NCBI GenBank assembly: GCA_963792075.1
Contig: CAWBUW010000002.1
Coordinates: 744,001 to 808,000 of the forward strand
Direction of reading: 5' to 3'
DNA length: 64,000 bases
Source: CAWBUW01 sp963792075
GTDB taxonomy: Bacteria > Chloroflexota > Anaerolineae > Anaerolineales > UBA4823
In this document: in pieces, positions 37,232 through 45,749 of the stretch
How positions within the stretch are numbered: the stretch's first letter is position 1
Layout: every line of letters begins with the position of its first letter
Made by a program: the position numbers and the translations under genes
Notes under the pieces: generated by a model
Databases searched by the model: none
Told to the model about the DNA's origin: nothing
Seen by the model: only the letters and a program-made list of their open reading frames with translations

Positions 37232-38962
37232 TTATTCGGCCGGAAGCCGGATGCGGAAACAGGCGCCTTTTGAGGTTGGAGCCGCTCCAGTCTTTCCCGC
37301 CCTGGCAGGCAGAGGATCAACCAATTGCAAGGTACCGCCATGAGCGGCAATGATCCCATAACTGATGGACAATCCTAAGCCGGTACCACCAACCTTCGCG
37401 CTGGTAAATGGTTCAAACAAACGTTTGGAAATCTTTGGGTCAATCCCCGGGCCGTTATCTTGAAATGTGATTTCGATGCCCTTTTTGTTAGCGGCTGAAG
37501 TGGAGATCGTCAGGCAGCCGCCGCCTGGCATCGCTTCGGCAGCGTTTAGGATCAGGTTCAAGAAGACTTGCTGGAGCTGGTCAGTAACCGCCGGAATTTG
37601 TGGCAGGGCAGGGTCGAAATTATACACAATCTGAACCCGGCTGTCATCCAATTTTTTACTCAGCAGGCCGATCACGCGCTGCAGAGTGAGATGAATATCG
37701 GTAGGCTGGCGCTCGATGGAGGCAGGCCGGTAAAAATCGAGCATGCGTTGTACCGTTTTACTCAGCCTTTCCAGCTCCGTTTGTGCCATTTCCAAGTATT
37801 CCTGGCGACTGTCGGGTTTCAAATCGCTGCGCCGGGAAAGGTGCAGGCAGTTCTGCACAGCCTGTAAGGGATTGTTGATTTCATGGGCTATCGAAGCCAT
37901 CAGGCGGCCAGCCGTCGCCATTTTCTCGGCTTGAAGCAGCAGGCGCTGCGAATCCTTCAGTTGGCGGATATAGCTGCGCAGTTCGGCGGTAAGCAGCGCA
38001 TTCTCAAGTGCAGTGGCAGCCTGGTGGCTGAGAATGCTCAGCAGTTCCTGGTCGGCCGGGGTAAAAGGCGCGCCTTTTTGGGATTCGATGGGCAGGTTTC
38101 CCATTTCTACATAACCCCGTACGACAGCAAGTGAGAGCGAGGAGTATTGTTCACCTGTGGTCGAGTGCGAAGCGCCTCCCTCATCCTTGACAGCTTTGGA
38201 TCGGGAGTGAGGGATGCGTAACGTGGCTGGTGCAACCATCAGGAAGCGAGGGCCATGCGCTGTTTGCAGATCGAGGAGCTCCGGCTCTTTCCTTTGCTTT
38301 GCGGCCAACAGCATCGATGCCAGGGCCTGGAGGATTTCTTGCTCGGCCGGATCATTGGCAGAGGGTTTCGGGAAGAAGAGCTGCTTTTTAACTGCCTGGA
38401 CCAGGTGCGAATTGGACGGGGCGCGGCCTGGCTGCCATTCGTACAACAGCGCAGCAGTGCCGTGCAGGTGTGCGCAAGTTGTTTCCACTACCAGACGACG
38501 CAGCCGGGTGAGGGTCGCTTCGCTAAAGAGTTGGTTGGTGAATTCAAACAGGGGCTGCAGCGTGTGAAGGCGCGACATCTCCCGTTTCAAGTGGTTTTGT
38601 TCCAGCGCCCGGTGAACGCTTTGAAGCAGCTCGTTCGCAGTGAAGGGTTTGAGCGTGATACCGTCAGCACCACCGCGCAGCGCTTCGACGGCCAATTCGA
38701 TGGTGCCGTGCCCGGTGATCATCATGACTGCCAGGTCCGGCTGCTGCTGGCGGGCAAGCTGCATCACCTGGAACCCATCCATGCCAGGCATACGGATATC
38801 CACCAGCAGTAGATTGACTGGCTGTTGGCGCAGGAGCTCCAAACCGATTTCTGGGGAGAGGGCGGTAAAAACTTGAAAGCCATCTCGCTCTAACAAGCGT
38901 TGGCAGAGCTGCACAACGCCTTTTTCATCGTCAATAACCAGGACGTGCGCTTGATCGTTCAT
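37232..38962 (-). CDS. Receiver-GAF-histidine kinase
   Basis: The 576-residue soluble kinase has an N-terminal receiver (7-120, acceptor Asp about 55 in LLLVDIRMPGMDG) and a GAF-like region (135-345). HisKA follows with SIAHEINNPLQAV (His about 365), then HATPase (NLILNAAEAMPGG, FEPFTSAKVGGTGLGLSISYG). An N-terminal receiver on a kinase usually lets an upstream kinase regulate it. The start overlaps the preceding kinase gene by 4 bp (ATGA) and the response regulator follows 60 bp later. The layout suggests a cascade: GAF kinase, then receiver kinase, then OmpR regulator. The signal is unknown. Confidence 0.87.
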   Translation of the reverse strand: MNDQAHVLVIDDEKGVVQLCQRLLERDGFQVFTALSPEIGLELLRQQPVNLLLVDIRMPGMDGFQVMQLARQQQPDLAVMMITGHGTIELAVEALRGGADGITLKPFTANELLQSVHRALEQNHLKREMSRLHTLQPLFEFTNQLFSEATLTRLRRLVVETTCAHLHGTAALLYEWQPGRAPSNSHLVQAVKKQLFFPKPSANDPAEQEILQALASMLLAAKQRKEPELLDLQTAHGPRFLMVAPATLRIPHSRSKAVKDEGGASHSTTGEQYSSLSLAVVRGYVEMGNLPIESQKGAPFTPADQELLSILSHQAATALENALLTAELRSYIRQLKDSQRLLLQAEKMATAGRLMASIAHEINNPLQAVQNCLHLSRRSDLKPDSRQEYLEMAQTELERLSKTVQRMLDFYRPASIERQPTDIHLTLQRVIGLLSKKLDDSRVQIVYNFDPALPQIPAVTDQLQQVFLNLILNAAEAMPGGGCLTISTSAANKKGIEITFQDNGPGIDPKISKRLFEPFTSAKVGGTGLGLSISYGIIAAHGGTLQLVDPLPARAGKTGAAPTSKGACFRIRLPAE

Positions 38963-40860
38963 GTTTGAGGATTTGCCTCCAGGGGCAAGTAAACGGCGAA
39001 GCGGCTGCCCTGGTTTACGGTGCTGTCCACTTCGATGGAACCACCATGACTCTTGATAATGCCATAGCTGACCGAAAGTCCAAGTCCTATGCCAATATCT
39101 TCTGGCCGGCTGGATGTATGATGGGTGAAGAAGGGTTCGAAAATACGCTCCAAGTTTTCCGGAGGAATACCAATGCCTGTATCTTGTACCACGATGCTAA
39201 CCCAACGATTTTCATCAGGAGCGAGCCCGGAATTTGGTTTTTGGGTGAGGGCAGTGCCCACGGTCAGCGTACCACCGGAGGGCATGGCCTGGATCGCATT
39301 GCGCATCAAGTTATGCAATACCTGTTGGATCTGATTGGGATCTACCGAGACCATGGGTAGATCATCCCACAGTTCCAGGCGCAGGGTCAAATTGTTCATA
39401 CGCAGCAGATGGCGAATGATGGTGAGTACCTGGCTGATCAAATCGTTCAGGTCCGTTGGCCTGCGTTGGTCCTGGGAGGGGCGTGAGAAGTCGAGCAAGC
39501 CACGCACGACACTGCGGGCGCGCAGCGCCTCTTTGAGGGCCAGGTCCAGGTCATCGTGCAAGGGTGAGGTGGGAGGGAGTTCGTTGAGCACCAGCTCTAC
39601 AAATCCGATTACAGTGGTAAGAGGGTTGTTCAATTCATGTGCTACCCCAGTTGCCATTTCGCCTACGGCTGCCAGCCGGACGGATCGCACCAACCGGCTT
39701 TCGGCCAGGTGCTGTGCGGCGATGCGTTCTTGCAGTTCTTGGATTAATTGAGCGCCACGGATAGCAATGGCGATCTGAGGGGTAAGTAATTCCAGTAGAG
39801 ATTGATTGGTCTGGTTAAAGGTTTTAGCCGGGCGGTCGTCTGCAATGACCAGGGTCCCCAGAATTTCCATTTGGAAACGGAGCGGGACTCCAATCAAAGA
39901 GCGGCACGGCGGATAAGCGGTATTGCTGTCTGCTTCTGTAGAGGGCGGGGCGATCACCTCGACAGGTTGAAGTCCTGACGATATACCTGCCCAGGCAGGG
40001 AAATCAGTCAGCAGTAAGCTCTCTCCGGTAGCTGCGATATAGTTATGCGCCAGGGAAAGATCGCCGCTCCAGGCTGAGGAGGTATAGGGTGTGTCGGCAT
40101 CATAATCTGAAAGGATGGTGCGCAAGCTGAACAAATGCTTACGAGCAGCCTCTGGGAGCGTTCGCTCGGCGGGGGTCAGTTTTTCAAGCAAAGCCACCTG
40201 CGCGCCACGCGCCTCTAACAGTGTGCGTACCCGATGCAGGAAGCGCTGCAGCAAGGCCAGGATTGGCTCTGTTACGCCCGGAGGTGTATTTTGGGCCTGG
40301 TGAGGAGCGGTTTCATGATCCATCTGGGCGAGATCCAAAGCTGTCTCACGCAGCGCCTTGAGTTGGCGTAATGCCTCGGGCGAGGGCAGGGGCGAGTCAA
40401 TCGGCCGGGTCACCGCGTCAGGGGATTGGGAAACCTGCAAGGGAGGAAGGGACATGACGGGCTTTGGCTGGAAAGCCAGATCAGGTGACTGCAGCGCCAG
40501 TACGCGCCAGAAGGCTGCTTTATGTTTATCGATGCTGTTGGCCCCTACCAGCAGGAGCTGGTGCGCCTGTGCATTGGGAAAGACCATGAGGTATAGGCAG
40601 TTAGCCAGGTTGGAATGAGGACCGGTTTCTCTCCAGCGTACACGGCGGCTGCTAAGTGCGCCCACCAACCATTCGGTTGTGCTTTTTTCCTGCAGCAAAG
40701 TATGTAAACGGTCCAAACGTATTTTCGCCATGCCAGACTGGCAGCGAAATGTCCAGACGCCATCTGTATATTGAATCCAGGCAGCCCAGAGCGCTTGCGC
40801 CAGCTTGCAGGCCTCCTTGAGCTGATCTGAGTGCGGGTTGGAATGCAAGAGTTCGGTCAT
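38959..40860 (-). CDS. GAF-domain sensor histidine kinase
   Basis: The 633-residue soluble kinase has a helical N-terminal region, a GAF domain (about 205-390, ending LTPQIAIAIRGAQLIQELQ), HisKA (MATGVAHELNNPLTTVIGF, His about 410) and HATPase (NLMRNAIQAMPSGG; FEPFFTHHTSSRPEDIGIGLGLS). ATG at 40860 is preferred over the in-frame start at 40911 because TATAAT lies between them and the upstream residues look unrelated. It heads a three-gene - strand operon, overlapping the next kinase by 4 bp. No membrane helix is present, so it should sense an intracellular cue. Confidence 0.86.
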   Translation of the reverse strand: MTELLHSNPHSDQLKEACKLAQALWAAWIQYTDGVWTFRCQSGMAKIRLDRLHTLLQEKSTTEWLVGALSSRRVRWRETGPHSNLANCLYLMVFPNAQAHQLLLVGANSIDKHKAAFWRVLALQSPDLAFQPKPVMSLPPLQVSQSPDAVTRPIDSPLPSPEALRQLKALRETALDLAQMDHETAPHQAQNTPPGVTEPILALLQRFLHRVRTLLEARGAQVALLEKLTPAERTLPEAARKHLFSLRTILSDYDADTPYTSSAWSGDLSLAHNYIAATGESLLLTDFPAWAGISSGLQPVEVIAPPSTEADSNTAYPPCRSLIGVPLRFQMEILGTLVIADDRPAKTFNQTNQSLLELLTPQIAIAIRGAQLIQELQERIAAQHLAESRLVRSVRLAAVGEMATGVAHELNNPLTTVIGFVELVLNELPPTSPLHDDLDLALKEALRARSVVRGLLDFSRPSQDQRRPTDLNDLISQVLTIIRHLLRMNNLTLRLELWDDLPMVSVDPNQIQQVLHNLMRNAIQAMPSGGTLTVGTALTQKPNSGLAPDENRWVSIVVQDTGIGIPPENLERIFEPFFTHHTSSRPEDIGIGLGLSVSYGIIKSHGGSIEVDSTVNQGSRFAVYLPLEANPQT

Positions 40861-40872
40861 CTTTGTGCAACT

Positions 40873-40878
40873 ATTATA
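40873..40878 (-). promoter_or_regulatory. Putative -10 box of the two-kinase operon
   Basis: TATAAT on the - strand lies 12 nt before the ATG at 40860. The predicted leader is only a few bases long, again near-leaderless. The -35 region is weak. Confidence 0.4.
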
Positions 40879-40954
40879 GCATCCGATCAAGAAAAACATG
40901 ACATTAGTCAAATCAAAAACACTGCGTATGGCATTATCCCCCCTGCCAGTGCTG

Positions 40955-41098
40955 TGTTATACTGCTAAAAGAGCCTCCTCTCAGGAGGCTTGAGCACAAT
41001 TGTGTTCCAAAAAAGTATCATCTCAATAAAAGGGGGGTGTGGAGTGTTTTGTGCGTGCTTCGCACGCACAAAACACTCCACACCCCAAGTTATTGAGA
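40955..41098 (+). promoter_or_regulatory. Intergenic region with extended -10 and two hairpins before rocD
   Basis: TGTTATACT (40955-40963) looks like an extended -10 for + strand transcription. The predicted leader would begin with an 8-bp hairpin (40972-40979 with 40983-40990). That hairpin on the - strand is followed by TTTT and could terminate opposite transcription. A 25-bp palindrome follows (41034-41086, separate entry), and its base can extend by a further 9 bp (41021-41029 with 41090-41098). Promoter and leader are inferred; the pairing is visible. Confidence 0.35.
41034..41086. repeat. Long perfect palindrome, 25-bp arms
   Basis: Arms 41034-41058 and 41062-41086 are perfect inverted complements around TTC; the opposite strand shows the apex GCGAAGC. 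It lies between divergent genes, 67 bp before rocD, so it cannot be the terminator of either flanking gene. Confidence 0.8.
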
Positions 41099-41153
41099 AG
41101 TTACCCAAAAAACCACAATCAAAGAAGAGCAAAGATAAAATTCCTGAGATAAT

Positions 41154-42356
41154 ATGCAAACAAAAGATTATATTGAACTTGAAGAGCAGTACGGCGCGCA
41201 CAACTACCATCCACTCGATGTGGTTATCGAACGCGGGGAGGGGGTATGGGTCTACGATGTAGATGAAAAGCGCTATCTGGATTGCCTGAGCGCCTATTCG
41301 GCGCTCAACCAGGGGCACGTGCATCCGCGCATTGTGCAGGCCATGCAAGAACAGATGAAAAAAGTTACTTTGACCTCGCGCGCTTTTCGGAATGACCAAC
41401 TGCCCTTATTCTATAAAGAGCTTTCTGACCTGAGCGGGTATGAAATGTCGTTACCGATGAATAGCGGCGCTGAAGCGGTTGAAACGGCAGTTAAACTGGC
41501 GCGGAAATGGGCCTACCAGGTCAAGGGCGTTGCGCGTCACCAGGCGGAAATCATCGTGTGTGCGAATAATTTCCACGGCCGCACCGTTTCAATCATTTCT
41601 TTCTCGACAGAACCACATTACCGCGACGATTTCGGTCCCTTCACGCCAGGTTTTGTCGTGGTACCTTTTGGCGATGCAAAATCGGTGCGTCAGGCAATCA
41701 CACCCAATACCGCGGCAATTTTATTCGAACCGATCCAGGGGGAAGCGGGTGTCATCGTTCCGCCGGCGGGCTACTTGCGCGAGCTGCGCCAGGTATGCGA
41801 TGAAAATAAAGTCTTGTTGATCGCCGATGAAATCCAGACCGGACTGGGACGTACGGGACGCCTGTTTGCCTGTGACCATGAAGGTGTCCGCCCAGATATG
41901 ATGGTCCTGGGCAAAGCGCTTTCGGGTGGATTTTACCCGGTTTCGGCAGTGGTTGCAGACCGGTCGTTGCTGGGGTTGTTCACACCGGGAGAGCATGGCT
42001 CCACCTTCGGTGGCAGCCCCCTGGCTGCGGCGGTCGGGCGAGCCGCGTTGCGTGTCGTAGTGGAAGAGAAGCTGACAGAGAATGCTGCTACGCTGGGCGA
42101 GTATTTCATGGAGCAGCTTTCAGAGATTCCCAGCAAGCATATTCGAGAGGTGCGGGGGAAGGGGCTCCTGGTCGGCGTTGAGCTGAAGCCTGAAGCAGGC
42201 GGAGCGCGACGTTTCTGTGAGGCTTTGATGGCGCAAGGTATTTTGGCAAAAGAAACTCACGAGAACGTAATCCGGTTTGCGCCGCCTTTGGTGATCACGA
42301 AAGAAATTTTGGATTGGGCGCTGCCCAAGATCCGCGAAGTACTTTGTATGCCTTGA
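41154..42356 (+). CDS. rocD: Ornithine--oxo-acid aminotransferase
   Basis: This 400-residue class III PLP aminotransferase converts ornithine and 2-oxoglutarate to glutamate semialdehyde and glutamate. Visible motifs are an N-terminal YGAHNYHPLDVVI, as is usual for ornithine aminotransferases, and SGAEAVETAVKLARKW. LIADEIQTGLGRTGRLFACDHE carries the cofactor-pairing Asp, and GKALSGGFYPVSAVV carries the Schiff-base Lys. The length matches the family. It heads a + strand set with alanine dehydrogenase and a CoA-transferase, pointing to amino-acid catabolism. Related class III enzymes with other substrates cannot be fully excluded. Confidence 0.88.
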   Translation: MQTKDYIELEEQYGAHNYHPLDVVIERGEGVWVYDVDEKRYLDCLSAYSALNQGHVHPRIVQAMQEQMKKVTLTSRAFRNDQLPLFYKELSDLSGYEMSLPMNSGAEAVETAVKLARKWAYQVKGVARHQAEIIVCANNFHGRTVSIISFSTEPHYRDDFGPFTPGFVVVPFGDAKSVRQAITPNTAAILFEPIQGEAGVIVPPAGYLRELRQVCDENKVLLIADEIQTGLGRTGRLFACDHEGVRPDMMVLGKALSGGFYPVSAVVADRSLLGLFTPGEHGSTFGGSPLAAAVGRAALRVVVEEKLTENAATLGEYFMEQLSEIPSKHIREVRGKGLLVGVELKPEAGGARRFCEALMAQGILAKETHENVIRFAPPLVITKEILDWALPKIREVLCMP

Positions 42357-42379
42357 GTGGCTATCTCTAAAAATTATAT

Positions 42380-42420
42380 TGGTAGAGTGTGTGGTAGCGG
42401 AGCTGCTACACACTCTACCA
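42380..42420. repeat. Palindrome between rocD and ald, 19-bp arms
   Basis: Arms 42380-42398 and 42402-42420 pair over all 19 positions, two of them G:T, around a GGA loop. It may reduce read-through between the two genes, but there is no T-run. Confidence 0.65.
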
Positions 42421-42448
42421 AACAAGATCGAGAATGGAGTCAATACTC

Positions 42449-43537
42449 ATGAACATAGGCATTCCAAAAGAAAGGCGATCGTACGAATTCCGAGTTGGAA
42501 TGACGCCTTCAGGCGTGCAAATGCTGACAGAGCAGGGACATACTTGCTACGTCGAGCATGAAGCTGGACTGGGGGCTGGTTTTAGCGACCTGGAATATGA
42601 AAAGCATGGGGCGCACATCGTCTATACACCGCACGAAGTATTTGGCCGGGCAGACCTGCTCTTGAAGGTCTCTCGTCCAGTCTATGAAGAACTGGAATGG
42701 CTGCGCCCGAATACAATTATTGCCGGCCTGTTGCATCTCACTTCTTCTCGCGCCGACAAAATTGACCTGATGCAGCAGAAAGAAATCACGGCGGTTTCCT
42801 ATGAATTAATCCAATTGGAAAACGGGGTCGTCCCGGTGCGCCGTCCGCTGAGCCAGATCGGCGGCACTTTGGCAGCGCAGATCAGCGCCCGCTTGCTGCA
42901 GAACAATGCCGGCGGCAAGGGCATCCTGATGGGAGGAATTGGTGGGGTTGCTCCGGCAGAAGTCGTTATGATCGGCGCCGGCGAGTTCGGCACCACGGCT
43001 GTGCGGGCTTTTATTGGCCTGGGGGCGCACGTGACCGTGTTCGATACGGACCTGAATGCTCTGAACCGCATCTACGAGCGGCATCGCGGCGTGACAACCC
43101 AGGTTGCTTACCCGCATAGGATTGCACGCGCCTGCGCTTACGCGGACGTCGTGGTGGCTGCGGTGTTGGTGCCTGACCAACGCCCGCCGATCGTGGTGAC
43201 GCGCGAAATGGTGCGCTCGATGAAAGAACGTTCTATTTTGATGGATATCAGCATCGATGAAGGTGGCTGCGTGGAAACTTCCCGTCCGACAACTCACGAG
43301 CATTCGACCTTCATCGAAGAAGGGGTGATCCACTATTGTGTGCCCAATATCCCCAGCGTGGTGGCGCGCACATCGACCTATGCCTTCCTGAATGCAGCTT
43401 ATCCTTTTATCTTCGATATAGCGAACAAAGGGATCGAGACTGCAATGGCGGAAAATACAGCAATTGAAAAGGGTGTGGCAATCCATCGCGGCCAGGTCCG
43501 GCATTTGCCCCGCTTGAGCCCCATTACGGAGGATTAG
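42449..43537 (+). CDS. ald: Alanine dehydrogenase
   Basis: This enzyme of about 362 residues interconverts alanine and pyruvate plus ammonia with NAD. It begins MNIGIPKERRSYEFRVGMTP, the family start; GGAG lies 9 nt before ATG 42449, and an earlier ATG at 42434 is possible. The NAD-binding segment is GGIGGVAPAEVVMIGAGEFGTTA, followed by VTVFDTD. Catalytic candidates are the Lys in LLLKVSRP and the His in GLLHLTSS. DISIDEGGCVETSRPTTH and YCVPNIPSVVARTST are diagnostic of the family. The CoA-transferase gene starts 3 bp after its stop, so pyruvate from alanine may feed acyl-CoA metabolism. Confidence 0.9.
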   Translation: MNIGIPKERRSYEFRVGMTPSGVQMLTEQGHTCYVEHEAGLGAGFSDLEYEKHGAHIVYTPHEVFGRADLLLKVSRPVYEELEWLRPNTIIAGLLHLTSSRADKIDLMQQKEITAVSYELIQLENGVVPVRRPLSQIGGTLAAQISARLLQNNAGGKGILMGGIGGVAPAEVVMIGAGEFGTTAVRAFIGLGAHVTVFDTDLNALNRIYERHRGVTTQVAYPHRIARACAYADVVVAAVLVPDQRPPIVVTREMVRSMKERSILMDISIDEGGCVETSRPTTHEHSTFIEEGVIHYCVPNIPSVVARTSTYAFLNAAYPFIFDIANKGIETAMAENTAIEKGVAIHRGQVRHLPRLSPITED

Positions 43538-43539
43538 CC

Positions 43540-44850
43540 ATGGACTATTCTAAAGTATACCAATCAAAAACACTCACTGCAGAAGAAGCGGTGCGCAAAA
43601 TTCAATCGAACCAACGTGTTTTCCTGACCGGCAACTGCTCCACCCCCAAAATGCTGCTGAAGGCATTGGTGGACTATGCGCCGAACCTGCAAAACGTTGA
43701 AATCTGCCAGGCGCTGACGGTGGGTGCGGCGGACTACGTTGCGCCGGAAATGGAAGGCCATTTGCGGGTAAACACGATGTTTATCAGCGCGAACATCCGC
43801 AAGGCTGTACAGGATGGCCGGGCAGATTTTACCCCGGTGCTGCTTTCCGAATTCCCTTTGCTGTTCAAGAATAAAATCCTGCCCCTGGATGTGGCGCTGG
43901 TGCACCTGTCTCCGCCAGACGAGCATGGATTCTGCAGCTTTGGCATCGAAACTGGCCTGACCAAATCGCCAGCCGAATCGGCAAAGATCATCATCGCTGA
44001 GATCAACCAGAAAATGCCGCGCTTGTTAGGGGATTCTTTCATCCACATCAGCCGGGTCAACTACATTGTGCCGGTGGATTATCCGATTGCTGAAATGGCG
44101 ATGGGGGGGGAAGGCGGTGATGAGGAGACTGAAAAGATTGCCTCTTTTATTTCTGAACTGATCCCCGATGGCGCAACCATGCAGTTAGGCATTGGCGCGA
44201 TCCCTGATGCGGTGCTGAAGTACCTGTTTCATAAAAAAGATCTGGGGATTCACACGGAACTTTTCTCGGACGGTGTGATCGACCTGGTCGAGGCAGGGGT
44301 TTTGACCAGCGCACGCAAAACACTACACCCCGGGAAGATCCTGGCGGGCTTTGCCATAGGCTCACACCGCTTATATGATTGGGTCGATGATAATCCACTG
44401 ATCGAGCTGCACCCTACCGAATACGTGAATGACCCCTATGTGATTGCACAGAATGACCGCCAGGTAGCGATCAATTCGGCAATTGAAATAGACCTTACCG
44501 GGCAGGTCTGCGCAGACAGCATCGGCCCTAAGCTTTATTCCGGCGTGGGCGGGCAATTGGACTTTGTCTACGGCGCTTCCCGCTCCAAGGGCGGCGTGCC
44601 CATCATTGCACTCCCTGCTGTGGCTACCCTGCGCGACGGAACATGCATTTCGCGTATTACAGCCATGCTCAAACATGGTGCGGGCGTTGTGACCAGCCGT
44701 AACCATGTCCGCTACGTGGTTACCGAGTATGGTGTCGCCTCCTTGTATGGCAAGAGCATCCGCCAGCGATCTGAGGAGTTGATCAACATCGCTCACCCCG
44801 ATTTCCGCGATGACCTGCGCTGCCAGGCAAAAGAACTGCATTACCTCTAA
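43540..44850 (+). CDS. Acetyl-CoA hydrolase/4-hydroxybutyrate CoA-transferase family protein
   Basis: This 436-residue enzyme of the family that exchanges CoA between acyl-CoA and a free acid (acetate, butyrate or 4-hydroxybutyrate) has a good ribosome site, GGAGGATTAGCC. Motifs are LSPPDEHGFCSFG, MQLGIGAIPDAVL, GVGGQLDFVYGASRSKGG and the catalytic Glu in VVTEYGVASLYGK. The length matches 4-hydroxybutyrate/butyryl-CoA transferases. It lies tightly between alanine dehydrogenase and pyruvate kinase (6 bp), so a fermentative step releasing acetate or butyrate is likely. Exact acyl specificity cannot be read from sequence. Confidence 0.87.
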   Translation: MDYSKVYQSKTLTAEEAVRKIQSNQRVFLTGNCSTPKMLLKALVDYAPNLQNVEICQALTVGAADYVAPEMEGHLRVNTMFISANIRKAVQDGRADFTPVLLSEFPLLFKNKILPLDVALVHLSPPDEHGFCSFGIETGLTKSPAESAKIIIAEINQKMPRLLGDSFIHISRVNYIVPVDYPIAEMAMGGEGGDEETEKIASFISELIPDGATMQLGIGAIPDAVLKYLFHKKDLGIHTELFSDGVIDLVEAGVLTSARKTLHPGKILAGFAIGSHRLYDWVDDNPLIELHPTEYVNDPYVIAQNDRQVAINSAIEIDLTGQVCADSIGPKLYSGVGGQLDFVYGASRSKGGVPIIALPAVATLRDGTCISRITAMLKHGAGVVTSRNHVRYVVTEYGVASLYGKSIRQRSEELINIAHPDFRDDLRCQAKELHYL

Positions 44851-44855
44851 ATCTT

Positions 44856-45749
44856 ATGGAACGCCGCGCCAAGATTGTTGTGACGATCGGCCCTGCCAGC
44901 CAGGATGAGCAATGTATCGAGAAGCTTCTCCTGGCTGGGATGAACGTTGCCCGGTTGAACTTTTCGCACGGTACGCACGCCGACCATGCACTGGTGATCC
45001 AGCGTTTGAGGCGGGCGGCACAGTTGGCCGGTAAGCCGCTGGGAATCTTGCAGGATCTGCAAGGGCCCAAGATACGCGTGGGAGAGCTGGCTGGCGGGAG
45101 CGTGAACCTTGAGCCAGGCAAGACTTTGCGCCTGGTGACCCAGAACGTGGTGGGAGATGAACACCAGGTCTGCGTGGATTTCCCTGAGCTGCCCACCAGC
45201 GTGGAAATCGATGGGCGCATCCTGTTGGATGACGGCAACCTGGAGCTGAAAGTGCTTTCCACCGGCCCGGACTGGGTGGATACCGTGGTGGTAGTGGGTG
45301 GGGAGTTGAAACCCCACAAGGGGGTTAACCTGCCTGGAGCACGGATTTCGATCTCTGCACTCACCCCCAAAGACGAAGAAGACCTGGCGTTTGGTCTGGA
45401 ACAAGGCGTGGATATGGTGGCGCTGTCTTTTGTCCGCTCGGCGCAGGATATCCAGTACCTGCGCTCCCGGATTGCGCACCTGGCGCCGGGTAAACCGCGC
45501 CTGCAGGTGATTGCCAAGCTGGAACGCCCGGAAGCGCTGCAAAACCTGGAAGAGATCGTGCATGCGGCGGATGGCGTGATGGTGGCACGCGGTGACCTGG
45601 GAGTGGAAATGTCCCCCGAGGCGGTACCCATCGCCCAGAAATGCATCATTGAAGTCAGCCAACCGCCATGCGAGGCTGGTGATCACGGCCACGCAGATGC
45701 TCGATTCGATGATCCACAACCCGCGGCCTACGCGCGCGGAGGCTTCTGA
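44856..45749 (+). CDS. pyk: Pyruvate kinase, N-terminal part of frameshifted gene
   Basis: These 297 codons contain the start of pyruvate kinase, which makes ATP and pyruvate from phosphoenolpyruvate. AKIVVTIGPAS, GMNVARLNFSHG, ILQDLQGPKIRVGEL, the catalytic-Lys segment VIAKLERPEAL and VMVARGDLGVEM are all present. After CIIEVS the frame is lost near 45657, and the last roughly 30 residues are out of frame. The true continuation (ANRHARLVITATQMLDSMI) is in the +1 frame. Removing one base at about 45657 (reading GAA GTC GCC AAC CGC) restores a full enzyme of about 478 residues, the normal length. A sequencing error or a recent mutation are both possible. Confidence 0.85.
   Translation: MERRAKIVVTIGPASQDEQCIEKLLLAGMNVARLNFSHGTHADHALVIQRLRRAAQLAGKPLGILQDLQGPKIRVGELAGGSVNLEPGKTLRLVTQNVVGDEHQVCVDFPELPTSVEIDGRILLDDGNLELKVLSTGPDWVDTVVVVGGELKPHKGVNLPGARISISALTPKDEEDLAFGLEQGVDMVALSFVRSAQDIQYLRSRIAHLAPGKPRLQVIAKLERPEALQNLEEIVHAADGVMVARGDLGVEMSPEAVPIAQKCIIEVSQPPCEAGDHGHADARFDDPQPAAYARGGF

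Noticed and set aside
41021..41098. CRISPR-like or transposon-end repeat before rocD
   Set aside because: It is a single palindrome with no repeated units, spacers, transposase or target duplication.
45654..45660. Programmed frameshift in pyruvate kinase
   Set aside because: There is no slippery heptamer or downstream structure evident, and the family has no known programmed frameshift; an error or mutation is simpler.
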